64,000 bases of DNA from an uncultured SAR86 cluster bacterium (GCA_902547295.1 CACCNJ010000002.1:1-64000); one strand, 5' to 3'. Shown: positions 26,920 to 36,389, counted from the stretch's first letter. Made by a program: numbers and translations. Notes: generated by a model not told the origin, from the sequence alone.

Positions 26920-27242
26920 AGAGATTGATTCCAGTTTTAATTCTATTTGGCTGCAATATTAATCAGAATTATGACAAATCGTTGTTGCCTGATGCAGATC
27001 CTTCATTATTGAGCAAAGTTAATTCAAGAGGGTTGATAACATGCATGCAAATACCTGTTCCTCAGCCACCTATACCAATAAACAAAGATCATAAAATACC
27101 GCAAACAGAAGTTTACGATTCTAATGATTGTATAGACAGTGAAATGGCTAAAGTAGAATCAAAAAAAATTAATAGTGAAAGGAAAGAAAAGAAAGAATTT
27201 AATCTTGAGATTGATCTAGAAGATCAAGATGATAAAGAATAA
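26916..27242 (+). CDS. Small predicted lipoprotein of unknown function
   Basis: 108 residues with a short lipoprotein signal ending at LFGC (Cys13). Then comes a segment with paired cysteines and a proline run ([23 protein letters not shown]) and a highly charged C-terminal tail (KESKKIN..., [11 protein letters not shown]). ATGA overlap with acs suggests translational coupling. The 3' end overlaps the convergent MBL gene by 19 bp. I do not recognise the family. Confidence 0.6.
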   Translation: MKRLIPVLILFGCNINQNYDKSLLPDADPSLLSKVNSRGLITCMQIPVPQPPIPINKDHKIPQTEVYDSNDCIDSEMAKVESKKINSERKEKKEFNLEIDLEDQDDKE

Positions 27243-28027
27243 TTGCCCTGATTTTTATTTAATCTTCCCTCTTCTTCAAGTTTGATTAAATGTGCTAACA
27301 AGCTCATCTTAGCAATAGGATGAAGCATTTCAGGCACATCATCATATACTGATAGCAACAGTTCATCGATATTTGAATTATTTTTATCTTCAATGCATCT
27401 AATAACCTTAGACTCTCTTGAAAGCCTATGTCGAATAATTGACTGAATTGTTTTTGAAGGTTCCTCCATAAAATTACCATGCCCAGGAGCAAAGTAATCA
27501 ATATCATAATTTTCGAGCAATTTTAAAGAGTCGATATATTCAGTCATGTTTCCATCTGGAGGAGCTATTACTACAGTTGATCCATCCATAATATGGTCGC
27601 CTGTTAATAGACATTTAATATCCTTCATATAAAAACATAAATGATTGGATGCATGACCAGGAGTATGAATAGTCTCAAGGGAATATTCGTTTGTTGAAAT
27701 AGTATCACCATGATTTAAGACGATGTCAGGAACAAATGTTTCGTCTTCCCATTCAGAATCTCTATCAACTAATCGCCCAAACATAGGAATATTTAATTTT
27801 TTTGAAATTGGCAATGCTGCTGGTGAGTGATCCTTATGAGTATGTGTAACCAAAATTCTTTTAATCTTATCCCCGCCTAGTGACAAAATTTTCTCTATAT
27901 GTTCAGCATCATTTGGGCCAGGATCAATTAAGGTAATATCATCACTTCCAATTAAATATGTATTTGTTCCATTACCAGTAAATACTCCGCCATTGTTTGC
28001 AGTAATTTTCTTTATTAGCTTATGCAT
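27224..28027 (-). CDS. Metallo-beta-lactamase-fold hydrolase (LACTB2-like)
   Basis: 267-residue MBL-fold hydrolase. The metal motif HTHKDH is at about residues 62-67, followed by HTPGHASNHL, TGDHIMDGS and APGHGNFM, plus a C-terminal winged-helix-like segment (RHRLSRESKVI...LLAHLIKLEEEGRL) as in LACTB2, a single-strand RNA endonuclease. The substrate is unknown; thioester or RNA are both possible. It overlaps the upstream Nudix gene by 1 bp, forming a pair. Confidence 0.82.
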   Translation of the reverse strand: MHKLIKKITANNGGVFTGNGTNTYLIGSDDITLIDPGPNDAEHIEKILSLGGDKIKRILVTHTHKDHSPAALPISKKLNIPMFGRLVDRDSEWEDETFVPDIVLNHGDTISTNEYSLETIHTPGHASNHLCFYMKDIKCLLTGDHIMDGSTVVIAPPDGNMTEYIDSLKLLENYDIDYFAPGHGNFMEEPSKTIQSIIRHRLSRESKVIRCIEDKNNSNIDELLLSVYDDVPEMLHPIAKMSLLAHLIKLEEEGRLNKNQGNYSLSS

Positions 28028-28818
28028 TAATGATCCTCATAACCCTCATCGCCTGGATACAAAACATTCCATGTTCCATTTTCTTTATAAAACTTCGGTA
28101 GTATAGGCTTGATATCATTTTTCGTTAAATTTTTTTGGTATTCAAGCATTTCTCTTGCAGAAGTAAAATTTGAACATAATTTTAGATTTTCTGTAGTGGG
28201 CAAAATCATCTGCATGTCACCTTCCATTGCTTTTTTTAGTGCGTTATTTGGATTTATCCATAAGCTATGAGTTAATTCCATACCATCGTGCTGAACAATT
28301 TGATTTTCAGGCAAATATGCAATAAAAAATCTTGTGTCAAAACGTTTTATTTCAAAATCAGGCGTAATCCAATGAGATAATGGTGCAATATTTTTAGCAG
28401 TTAGAATTAGCTCTTCTTTCTTACAAATTTCTAAAAAAGATATCTCATGATTGATTAGATCGATTCTATATTTGTCGAACTTATTTTTATCCTTACCTTC
28501 TAAGTCTAATTTTTCTCCAGACTTTCTTTTTGCTAATAATATTCCGACCTCTTCAAAGCTCTCTCTTATACAAGCAATCCAGTAACTCAAACCACTCTCG
28601 TTTAGACCAAGAATTTCAGAAGCTATAGAATCGTTATATCCATCACAGTATGATTTCCATTCTTTTTGAAGGTCATCTTCATCAATCTTTCCACCAGGAA
28701 AAACATATAAGTTTCCAAAAGGTGACTTTTTAGATCTTTTTACCATTAAGACCTCAATTCCCTCTTTCGAATCCTTTAAAACAAGAACAGTTGCAGCGGG
28801 AGTTAAATTTTTATTCAT
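28027..28818 (-). CDS. Nudix hydrolase (NUDT19-like, split Nudix box)
   Basis: 263-residue Nudix pyrophosphohydrolase. It opens PAATVLVLKD and has FPGGKIDEDD, then an insertion of about 35 residues before RESFEEVGILLA, so the Nudix box is split as in the NUDT19/NUDT7-related group, some members of which cleave CoA derivatives. It forms a two-gene unit with the MBL hydrolase. Their pairing hints at linked acyl-CoA or CoA metabolism, but this is inference. Confidence 0.82.
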   Translation of the reverse strand: MNKNLTPAATVLVLKDSKEGIEVLMVKRSKKSPFGNLYVFPGGKIDEDDLQKEWKSYCDGYNDSIASEILGLNESGLSYWIACIRESFEEVGILLAKRKSGEKLDLEGKDKNKFDKYRIDLINHEISFLEICKKEELILTAKNIAPLSHWITPDFEIKRFDTRFFIAYLPENQIVQHDGMELTHSLWINPNNALKKAMEGDMQMILPTTENLKLCSNFTSAREMLEYQKNLTKNDIKPILPKFYKENGTWNVLYPGDEGYEDH

Positions 28819-28850
28819 ATATTTAATTGATATGGCTTAGAATACTGCTT

Positions 28851-29741
28851 ATGAGAATCACTGACAATCTAATTAAAGATATAGCAAATGCTCCTAAATG
28901 GTTTTTTGAAGCCATTAAAGTGGAGCCAAAAGAATGCGAAATTGAAAATCCAAAAGGAAATCTCTCTTATTCAAAATGGGATTGTGATTCAGAAAGTAAA
29001 AACCTGCTTATATTTATCCATGGAACTGGAGCACATAAAAAATGGTGGTATCCAATAGCTCCACACTTTACAGAAAATACTAATGTGATCGCGGTTGATC
29101 TTCCAGGCATGGGCGATTCGGGTTTTAGAGATAAATACAGCATCAAAGATTTTGGTCAATGTATTATTTCAATTATTGAAAAAGAAAAATCAGCTAAGCC
29201 CATTGATAACGTCTTCATTGTTGGACATTCTCTAGGCGGTCAAGTTGCAGCATATGTCGCCTCTGAAAAAAAAGAACTTGTTTCTAGCTTAATAATGATC
29301 GATACCTTTATAAGGCCACCCGACTGGGATCCTTCGCAACATGAGGGCGGTCCTCTCAGAATGATCAAATATTATCCAGATAAAGCTACTATTTTAAAAA
29401 GGTTTAGGCTTTTACCTGAACAGGAATGTCTTAATGATTGGTTTGTAAGATATATAGCAGAACATTCTGTTCGAAAAACTGATGAAGGATGGCGATGGAA
29501 GTTTGATGATTCTATGTTTAATAGCTTGGAAAGATTGTTTGGATATCAATTTTCATTTGGATGCCCTGCTCTATTTATTCATGGTGCAAATAGTTTACTC
29601 ATGTTAGGTAATATCCTTGGCAACATAAAAAATATGTATTCAGATATCATGGAATTTGAAGAAATTCCTGGAGCAGCTCATCATGTCCCTCTCGATAAAC
29701 CCTTAGAAATAGTTGATATAATTAAAAATCGTTTATTTTAA
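28851..29741 (+). CDS. Alpha/beta hydrolase
   Basis: 296-residue alpha/beta-hydrolase-fold protein. The start is placed at the ATG at 28851 (MRITDNLIKDIANAPKWFF); the in-frame TTG at 28827 is less likely. It has the oxyanion HG motif FIHGTGAHKKWW, AVDLPGMGDSG, the nucleophile elbow GHSLGGQ (about residue 135) and the catalytic His in PGAAHHVPLDKP near the end. The substrate is unknown. The next gene follows after 2 bp. Confidence 0.85.
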   Translation: MRITDNLIKDIANAPKWFFEAIKVEPKECEIENPKGNLSYSKWDCDSESKNLLIFIHGTGAHKKWWYPIAPHFTENTNVIAVDLPGMGDSGFRDKYSIKDFGQCIISIIEKEKSAKPIDNVFIVGHSLGGQVAAYVASEKKELVSSLIMIDTFIRPPDWDPSQHEGGPLRMIKYYPDKATILKRFRLLPEQECLNDWFVRYIAEHSVRKTDEGWRWKFDDSMFNSLERLFGYQFSFGCPALFIHGANSLLMLGNILGNIKNMYSDIMEFEEIPGAAHHVPLDKPLEIVDIIKNRLF

Positions 29742-29743
29742 AT

Positions 29744-31114
29744 ATGAACTACTTCTATTTCTTCTTCTTTGTTTTTTTAGGTATTTTGGTTTGGATTAGA
29801 CCATTTGCTGAATTTTTAAAAAATAGGATTCTTTCAAGCAATAACATCAATGTTATTGCAGGCATAACATTATTAATAGGTTTGATATGTGTTTATGTAG
29901 CTTTGACAGATGAATATTGGTTTGAAAGAGTATGGAGGATTGTTACTTTTTCTTTAGGAATAATATTGATCATAAGAGGTATAGCAGCGATGTTCTTTTT
30001 TAATCAAATAAAAAAAGCTATCCCTTTTGTCTTCCTTCATTATTTTAAATTTATGAGCATTATTTCAGTAATGTTTTTTTCATTAGCGTTCTTTGTCGTT
30101 TCCTCTGACTATGTTGGACCACAAAAAGATATAAGTAATTGTAGTTCAGATAATAAAGTTAAGCTTATTTGTGGCTTCAAGAATCCTGAGGACATAGTGA
30201 TAACGCCTGACAAAAAATTTTTGTTAATGTCAGAATTTGGAGGAATTGGTCCATATGAGGAACAAAAATCAGGCTACTTTGCTTTATTAGATTTAGAAAC
30301 AAAAACTAAAGTCATTCCAAATATAACAATTGAAGAAAATGTTTGGGGTGATCCTAAATGTACGAGAACAATTAATAAAAAGTATGGTCCTCATGGAATT
30401 GACTTAATAAAAAGAAATGACGGGCGTTATCAACTTGGGGTCATTAATCATTATCCAGACGAAAGTGTAGAAATGTTTGAGATGATAAAAAAAGAAAATT
30501 CATGGGATATGGTTTGGAGAGGATGTATAGATGTGCCATATGAGTTTTATTTTAATGACATTAGTTTAAGAAAAAATGGAGGCTTCTATGCTTCTCATAT
30601 GTACGATAGGGAGATAACTCTTAACAAATGGCTTTTCGTTTCAATAATAAAATCTGATACAGGGTTTCTTGTTGAGTGGATAGAAAATAGATTCAAAAAA
30701 ATAGATGGCTCCGATGGAAGTGGTCCAAATGGTATTGCTTTGGATGAAGACTCTAATATTATTTATATAAACTATAACCAAGGTGATTCGATAACAAAAT
30801 TTGATCTTTCACTTAATAAAAAATTAGATAAAAAGTTTATTGAAGCTCCGGATAATCCTTATATAGATGGTAATGACATTTGGATTACCTCATTAGATTT
30901 TCAACCTAATGATTTTGGAGATTGTGAGTTTAAAAAAAGCTGTTCCCTACCATTTTCTATTTATCAATTAGATAAAAATAATTTAGAAATTAAAAATGAA
31001 TATTCATTTTCCAAAACTGTTTTTGGTCTTCCCACCGTTGCTGTTCCAATAGAGGATGAAGTTTTTTTAGGGTCATTTCATTCTGACAGATTAGGGATAA
31101 TAAAAATTAACTAA
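29744..31114 (+). CDS. Membrane-anchored SMP-30/paraoxonase-like beta-propeller protein
   Basis: 456 residues in two parts. Residues 1-125 hold about four transmembrane helices (starting MNYFYFFFFVFLGILVWI). Residues 135-456 look like a six-bladed propeller of the SMP-30/arylesterase type: NPEDIVITPDKKFLLMSEFG, GPHGIDLIKRNDGRYQLGVINH, EFYFNDISLRKNGGFYASHMYDR, DGSGPNGIALDEDSN, YIDGNDIWITSLDF and a late FLGSFHSDRLGII. These contain the Asn/Asp/Glu positions that bind calcium in the family. It probably hydrolyses a lactone or ester outside the cytosol. It is paired with the alpha/beta hydrolase. The domain call is moderate. Confidence 0.65.
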   Translation: MNYFYFFFFVFLGILVWIRPFAEFLKNRILSSNNINVIAGITLLIGLICVYVALTDEYWFERVWRIVTFSLGIILIIRGIAAMFFFNQIKKAIPFVFLHYFKFMSIISVMFFSLAFFVVSSDYVGPQKDISNCSSDNKVKLICGFKNPEDIVITPDKKFLLMSEFGGIGPYEEQKSGYFALLDLETKTKVIPNITIEENVWGDPKCTRTINKKYGPHGIDLIKRNDGRYQLGVINHYPDESVEMFEMIKKENSWDMVWRGCIDVPYEFYFNDISLRKNGGFYASHMYDREITLNKWLFVSIIKSDTGFLVEWIENRFKKIDGSDGSGPNGIALDEDSNIIYINYNQGDSITKFDLSLNKKLDKKFIEAPDNPYIDGNDIWITSLDFQPNDFGDCEFKKSCSLPFSIYQLDKNNLEIKNEYSFSKTVFGLPTVAVPIEDEVFLGSFHSDRLGIIKIN

Positions 31115-31939
31115 ATGATAAAAGAATTCAACTTCGATTCACTTGAGAAAAGTATTCCAGAAAGATCTAGTAACTCTCATAAAGGTGATTTTGGTAAAGT
31201 CATGGTTGTTGGGGGTTCCGAGGGGATGGGAGGTGCAGCAATATTATCATCTGAAGCAAGTTTATTTTCTGGTGCAGGACTAGTTCATCTCAGTACACAT
31301 CCAATAAATGTAGAGGCAAGCTTAAAAAGAAATCCAGAAGTAATGGCATATGGCATTGATAAAAGTTTTTCTATACCAGAGAATATTGATGTTTTGCTTT
31401 GCGGTCCAGGATTAAAAAATGACGAATGGTCTAAAAATATCTTTAATAAAGTTATTTCAGCAAATAATTTTGGGGTATTAATATTGGATGCAGGTGCACT
31501 TCATTTTATTGTTGAGAACAATTTAGAGACAAGCAAAGATAAAGTTCTTACTCCTCATCCAGGAGAAGCTGCAAAGCTTTTAGGTATTTCAAATAATGAA
31601 GTTCAAAAGGACAGAATTAATGCCGCGAAATCAATATCAAATAAATTTTCAGCTTCTGTAATTCTTAAAGGTAAAGAGACGATTATTTGTTCTCATGGTG
31701 AAGAGGAATTGTTTATATGTAATGAAGGTGGTCCAGAGTTATCTTCCGGAGGCACAGGTGACGTTCTTGCTGGAGTTCTGTCAGCCCTTATAGCCCAAAA
31801 AGTTAATATTATTGATGCTTGCAAAATTTCTGTTGCTGTTCATGCTAGAGCAGGAAAAGAATTTAGAAATAAAACAGGTGAGATTGGCTTAAATGCATCA
31901 TCATTGATACCAACCATAAGAGATTTACTTAATAAATGA
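31115..31939 (+). CDS. nnrD: ADP-dependent NAD(P)H-hydrate dehydratase, stand-alone
   Basis: Repairs hydrated NADH/NADPH by ADP-driven dehydration. The 274 residues cover only the ribokinase-like dehydratase domain: KGDFGKVMVVGGSEGMGGA, LLCGPGL, LTPHPGEAAKLL and the nucleotide site NEGGPELSSGGTGDVLAGVLSAL. The N-terminal epimerase domain fused to it in E. coli (YjeF) is absent. The order nnrD-tsaE-amiC is conserved with E. coli yjeF-yjeE-amiB; the genes overlap by 4 and 8 bp. Confidence 0.92.
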   Translation: MIKEFNFDSLEKSIPERSSNSHKGDFGKVMVVGGSEGMGGAAILSSEASLFSGAGLVHLSTHPINVEASLKRNPEVMAYGIDKSFSIPENIDVLLCGPGLKNDEWSKNIFNKVISANNFGVLILDAGALHFIVENNLETSKDKVLTPHPGEAAKLLGISNNEVQKDRINAAKSISNKFSASVILKGKETIICSHGEEELFICNEGGPELSSGGTGDVLAGVLSALIAQKVNIIDACKISVAVHARAGKEFRNKTGEIGLNASSLIPTIRDLLNK

Positions 31940-32397
31940 ATAAAATTTACCTAGAAAATGACGAGTCAACCAATAAGCTTGGTGCACTAATATCAGAGAA
32001 ACTGAAAGAAATTAATAAATCTACAATTGAGATCCATCTTGAAGGTGATCTTGGTGCTGGAAAGACATTTTTAACCAGATCGATAATATCTAATTCAGGA
32101 TGGAGCGGCTTGGTAAAGAGCCCAACTTATACCTTATGTGAAGAATATGATCTTGGAGATGTGATTTTCTTACATATTGACTTGTATAGAACCGATGAAC
32201 CAGAAGACATTCATATTTTCGATTTAGATAGAAAAACTCACTTAAAAAAAATTATAATTATTGAATGGCCACAGAAGTTAGCTATAAAAAGAAATTTTGA
32301 CTTAAAGATATCTTTTGAGCACTTCGAGGATGGTAGAAAAGTATTGATTAATGATAATGATGAATTATTTTCAAGTTTGATTAAACATTATGAATAA
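31936..32397 (+). CDS. tsaE: tRNA threonylcarbamoyladenosine biosynthesis ATPase TsaE
   Basis: 153-residue P-loop ATPase that works with TsaB/TsaD in making t6A37 on ANN-decoding tRNAs. It has Walker A GDLGAGKTFL (about 37-46), SPTYTLCEEY and the HIDLYRTDEPEDIHIFD segment, then IIIEWPQK. It overlaps nnrD (4 bp) and the amidase gene (8 bp). Confidence 0.93.
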   Translation: MNKIYLENDESTNKLGALISEKLKEINKSTIEIHLEGDLGAGKTFLTRSIISNSGWSGLVKSPTYTLCEEYDLGDVIFLHIDLYRTDEPEDIHIFDLDRKTHLKKIIIIEWPQKLAIKRNFDLKISFEHFEDGRKVLINDNDELFSSLIKHYE

Positions 32398-33643
32398 AAT
32401 TTTATCTTTTTTATTACTTCTTTCTTCACTTGTGCACTCAAATGAAATTTCGTTTTATGAAATAAAAGATTCTGATGGTCAATCTTATGAAATATCCTTT
32501 CTTTTAGACAAGGTCTCATTTATAAAATCTTATTCTCTCGTAGATCCCTCAAGAATTGTAATAGACGTATACCAAAGTGATTTAAAGTCAGGTGTTGAGC
32601 AAAAATATAACTACCCTATTAAGCTAGTAAGGGCTTCGTCAAAAGATGACTTAACAAGAATAGTTATTGATTTATATGAATATGTTAATTGGAGTAAGCC
32701 AACTCAAGAGAAAACGGATGAAGGAATTTTATTAAAGATTAACGTCAAAAAAAATAAGAAGCTAAAAAATAACATAAGAGATATTGTAGTTGCAATTGAT
32801 GCTGGACATGGTGGAAAAGATCCTGGAGCAGTAAGTAGTAACAATGTTTTGGAAAAAGATATTACTTTATTGATAGCTAAAGAGTTAGAGAGAACCCTAA
32901 GAGATACAGAGGGTTATGAAGCAGTATTAATTAGAAATGATGACAGTACTGTAAGTCTTAATGATAGATATCAAAATGCAAGAAAGTTTGGTGCCGATGC
33001 ATTTATTTCAATTCATGCAGACGGTTTTAGACTGGCATCTGTTAAAGGTGCATCAGTGTTCATATGGTCAGAGGAATCTTCAAGCAGTGTTGCTAGAAAT
33101 CTTTCAGAAAAAGAGCGAAAGAGGATTCAAGCTCAAATAAAAAATATAAAGTCTTACGATTTCAATGAAGATGCTGCTAGAGATCTTTATCCAAATACCT
33201 ACAAGAAAAAGGTCGATCAAAGCAAAGAATTAGGTACAAAGATCTTATATCAGCTGAAAAGGGATCCATTTACTAAGATTCATAAACAAAATGTTGAATA
33301 TGCTGATTTTAGAGTACTTAAATCAGTTGATATACCATCTGTCTTGGTTGAGTCTGGATTTATAACGAATCCAGAAGACGCAAAAAGACTTAAAACTAAG
33401 GCAGGAAGAAGAATGATTGCTAGGTCAATTTTTCTTGGCATTCACAATTATTTCAAAGAAGCACCAGTTTCAGGCACCCTTCTAGAAAATTATCAAAACT
33501 ATCTTAATTACGAAATTCAAAAAGGTGATGTGTTATCCGAGATTGCTATCAGATTTGGCGTGACGGTAGATTCTATTAACAAAACTAATAATCTAGAAAA
33601 TAAATCTATATTTCCTGGCCAAATTATTAGAATAGAAATATAG
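32390..33643 (+). CDS. amiC: N-acetylmuramoyl-L-alanine amidase with AMIN and LysM domains
   Basis: 417-residue periplasmic amidase that splits septal peptidoglycan at cell division. A signal peptide (MNKILSFLLLLSSLVHS) is followed by an AMIN domain (about 20-115), an Amidase_3 zinc domain (IDAGHGGKDPGA near 135; ISIHADGF; VLVESGFITNPED with the catalytic Glu) and a C-terminal LysM (about 370-417). The LysM makes it AmiB-like in layout. The symbol follows the general AmiC family. It is convergent with priA. Confidence 0.92.
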   Translation: MNKILSFLLLLSSLVHSNEISFYEIKDSDGQSYEISFLLDKVSFIKSYSLVDPSRIVIDVYQSDLKSGVEQKYNYPIKLVRASSKDDLTRIVIDLYEYVNWSKPTQEKTDEGILLKINVKKNKKLKNNIRDIVVAIDAGHGGKDPGAVSSNNVLEKDITLLIAKELERTLRDTEGYEAVLIRNDDSTVSLNDRYQNARKFGADAFISIHADGFRLASVKGASVFIWSEESSSSVARNLSEKERKRIQAQIKNIKSYDFNEDAARDLYPNTYKKKVDQSKELGTKILYQLKRDPFTKIHKQNVEYADFRVLKSVDIPSVLVESGFITNPEDAKRLKTKAGRRMIARSIFLGIHNYFKEAPVSGTLLENYQNYLNYEIQKGDVLSEIAIRFGVTVDSINKTNNLENKSIFPGQIIRIEI

Positions 33644-33647
33644 ACAC

Positions 33648-35627
33648 CTAAGACATGTCATATGGATCGATATCATAAGACCATTTAACTTTCTTTGTTT
33701 CAGGCCAAGTTTGAATTTCATAAGTAAGATAATTAAGCACTCTGTTTAGATAAGTTCTCGTGTCGGACTTAATAATCAGATGATTTCTTGTATTCCCTTT
33801 AACCTTTAAGGGTATCGATGGAAGTGGTCCAATAACATAAATATTTTTTTTATCATTTAAGAGATTGTTCGCCTTATCTAAAAATTTGTAGCAGCTTTCT
33901 GGACTGGGCGAGGTCGCTCTTAATATTGCAACTGTTGAGTATGGAGGCATATTCAAAGCCTTATTTGTTTTAAGGCATTGCTCAGAAACCAGCCTATAGT
34001 CTCCAGTTTTAATTTGTTTAAGATTTTCATCATTAGGATATCTAGTTTGAATAATTACTTTTGCAAGATTATTATTTCTACCTGCTCTACCAGAAACCTG
34101 AATTAATTGTTGTGAGATTTTTTCAATTGCATTTATTTCTGGGCTTAATAAACCTCCATCAGCATTAAGAATTACGCATAGCGTTACTTTAGGAAAGTCA
34201 TGCCCTTTAGATAGCATTTGTGTTCCCACCAATATTGCTTCTTTGCTTTTGTTAGCCTTTTCATAAATTGCTTCAATTGATCCCTTGAGTCTTGTCGAAT
34301 CATAATCCATTCTAATGATAGGTACTTCTTTAAATGTACTTCTAAGCACCTCTTCAACTCTTTCAGTGCCCGTTCCAAGAGTGTTTATTTCATTTGAATG
34401 GCAATCTGGACATGTTTTATTTACTCCATAAACGGATTCACATTTATGACAAATTAGTCTGTTTTTTGACTTATGAAAGACTAAATTTGATTCGCATGAT
34501 GAACATTTTGCAACCCAGCCACAATTATCACATTCATACAATGGAGCAAAACCTCTTCTATTTAGAAAAATTAATACTTGCTCTCCTTTATTGATTGCTG
34601 CTTCAATGATACTCATAGTTTGAATAGCAATTCCTCCAAGTAGAGGAGAATCACTAATATCCAAAGGAATTAATTTTGGTGGCTTTTTGCCATCTACTCT
34701 TCTCAATAAATCAAACTTTTTGAACTTTTTATCTTTTACAAGCTTAAGCGTTTGCAGGGATGGTGTAGCAGAACCTAAAAAAACCGGTATATTTTCTATC
34801 TGGGCTCTTTTTATCGCCAAATCTCTTCCTGAAAACTTAAAACCTTCAGCTTGCTTATATGACTGATCATGCTCCTCATCAATAATGATTGCTCCTAAGT
34901 TTTTTAACGGCATCAAAACTGATGATCTTGTTCCAATAACAATTCTTATTCCGCCAAATTTAGATCGCAGCCAAACCTTTAACCTCTGGTTTGGAGTTTG
35001 TCTGGAATGATATACGCCAATATCACCATTAAAACGATCCTTAAATCTTTTTTCTAATTGCGGTATCAGATTAATTTCTGGTACTAGAATCAAAATAGAT
35101 TTATTTTGAAGAATAAATTTTTCAGCCAGTTGAAGATATATTTCTGTTTTACCAGACCCTGTAACCCCGTATATTAATGAAGGACTAAATTTTTCAACTT
35201 TATTAAGTTTAGATAGATTAATGTTTTGTTCTTTTGTTAATTTTAATTTCTTGTCTTCTTCATTTAACTTATATTCAGTATTATCATCAAGGTCGATAAT
35301 AATTTTATCGTTTTGTTTTCTTAGGAGCGTTGGCATGAAAGAGAAGAATACCTCACCAATTGGATGATGATAGTAATCTGAGGCCCATGTAATTGCTTCA
35401 AATATTGATCCGTTAAAACAAGAATGTTCATCGGCTATTGAGATTATTTCTTTTAAGCCTTTTAGTGACTTGGGTTTAGCTATTTTCTTTACAACTATTC
35501 CAACAATTGACTTGCTTCCAAACGGAACTATTACCCTTTTACCTTTTTTGATTACTTCTTTTGATTTATAGGTAAAACATTGTCTTAATGGCAATCCAAC
35601 AGCAATATCATAGTAAAAAATATTCAT
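33648..35627 (-). CDS. priA: Primosomal protein N' (replication restart helicase)
   Basis: PriA recognises stalled forks and reloads DnaB. The 659 residues (shorter than the 732 of E. coli) carry the N-terminal 3'-binding domain, Walker A GVTGSGKTEIYL (about 155-166), DEEH in IIIDEEHDQSYKQ, and the zinc-binding cysteines in CDNCGWVAKCSSC and CHKCESVYGVNKTCPDCHS. The helicase motif VTLCVILNADGGLLSPE and SQQLIQVSGRAGR follow. It is divergent from the L31 gene, as in E. coli. Confidence 0.96.
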   Translation of the reverse strand: MNIFYYDIAVGLPLRQCFTYKSKEVIKKGKRVIVPFGSKSIVGIVVKKIAKPKSLKGLKEIISIADEHSCFNGSIFEAITWASDYYHHPIGEVFFSFMPTLLRKQNDKIIIDLDDNTEYKLNEEDKKLKLTKEQNINLSKLNKVEKFSPSLIYGVTGSGKTEIYLQLAEKFILQNKSILILVPEINLIPQLEKRFKDRFNGDIGVYHSRQTPNQRLKVWLRSKFGGIRIVIGTRSSVLMPLKNLGAIIIDEEHDQSYKQAEGFKFSGRDLAIKRAQIENIPVFLGSATPSLQTLKLVKDKKFKKFDLLRRVDGKKPPKLIPLDISDSPLLGGIAIQTMSIIEAAINKGEQVLIFLNRRGFAPLYECDNCGWVAKCSSCESNLVFHKSKNRLICHKCESVYGVNKTCPDCHSNEINTLGTGTERVEEVLRSTFKEVPIIRMDYDSTRLKGSIEAIYEKANKSKEAILVGTQMLSKGHDFPKVTLCVILNADGGLLSPEINAIEKISQQLIQVSGRAGRNNNLAKVIIQTRYPNDENLKQIKTGDYRLVSEQCLKTNKALNMPPYSTVAILRATSPSPESCYKFLDKANNLLNDKKNIYVIGPLPSIPLKVKGNTRNHLIIKSDTRTYLNRVLNYLTYEIQTWPETKKVKWSYDIDPYDMS

Positions 35628-35652
35628 TTTTTAATTGTAATGGATTTAATTT

Positions 35653-35680
35653 TTGATATAGTTCTCATCCTAAATATATT
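35653..35680 (+). promoter_or_regulatory. Predicted promoter of the L31 gene, leaderless geometry
   Basis: TTGATA (35653-35658) and TATATT (35675-35680) are separated by 16 nt. The -10 ends 5 nt before the ATG and there is no Shine-Dalgarno. No Zur-like palindrome was recognised in the gap to priA. Confidence 0.45.
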
Positions 35681-35685
35681 TTATT

Positions 35686-35931
35686 ATGAAAAAAGATATA
35701 CATCCTGAATACCGCGAAGTTCTATTCCATGATATTAGTGTGGATGAATATTTTTTACTTCGCTCTACTCTGAAAACAGATAAAACAAAGGAATGGGAAG
35801 GAAAGGAGTATCCATACTACACCGTTGAGGTTTCTTCTGCATCACATCCTTTTTATACTGGTAAACAAAAGATTATTGATACCGGTGGAAGAGTTCAAAA
35901 GTTCGAAGAAAGATTCGGTAAGAAGAAATAA
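35686..35931 (+). CDS. rpmE2: 50S ribosomal protein L31, type B (cysteine-free)
   Basis: 81-residue large-subunit protein L31 ([46 protein letters not shown]). It contains no cysteine, so it is the zinc-independent 'C-' form (type B), which other bacteria express under zinc limitation. It sits beside priA, the usual place of the zinc-binding rpmE. It is convergent with dut, which ends 3 bp away. Confidence 0.94.
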   Translation: MKKDIHPEYREVLFHDISVDEYFLLRSTLKTDKTKEWEGKEYPYYTVEVSSASHPFYTGKQKIIDTGGRVQKFEERFGKKK

Positions 35932-35933
35932 AT

Positions 35934-36389
35934 TTAGTCTATACCTGAACTGCCAAAACCTTTAGTACCCCTTTCTGATTTTTCAAAATCTTCAACTATT
36001 TCAAAATTTGCTTGAACTATTGGCACTATTATCATTTGAGCAATTCGATCGCCGGAATTAATTACAAATTCCCTTTCTGATCTATTCCATGCAGGAACCA
36101 TTAATTCACCTTGATAATCAGAGTCTATCAATCCAACTAAATTACCAAGCACTATCCCATGTTTTGAACCAAGGCCTGATCTTGGAACAACCAGAGCTGC
36201 TAATTTCTCATCCTCAAGATGCATTGCAAATCCCATTGGAATCATTTCAGTTTTTCCTGGTTTAAGTATTAATTTATCTTTTATGCATGCTCTAAGATCT
36301 AAGCCTGCAGAACCTTTAGTCTCGTATTTGGGTATAGGTATTTCATTGCCAATAAGTTTATTTAATATTTTGACTTTAACCTTTTTCAA
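35934..36389 (-). CDS. dut: Deoxyuridine 5'-triphosphate nucleotidohydrolase
   Basis: Trimeric dUTPase hydrolysing dUTP to dUMP and PPi, keeping uracil out of DNA and supplying dTMP synthesis. The 151 residues carry the five motifs: [40 protein letters not shown] and the C-terminal [10 protein letters not shown]. The start overlaps the sixA stop by 4 bp. Confidence 0.96.
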   Translation of the reverse strand: MKKVKVKILNKLIGNEIPIPKYETKGSAGLDLRACIKDKLILKPGKTEMIPMGFAMHLEDEKLAALVVPRSGLGSKHGIVLGNLVGLIDSDYQGELMVPAWNRSEREFVINSGDRIAQMIIVPIVQANFEIVEDFEKSERGTKGFGSSGID

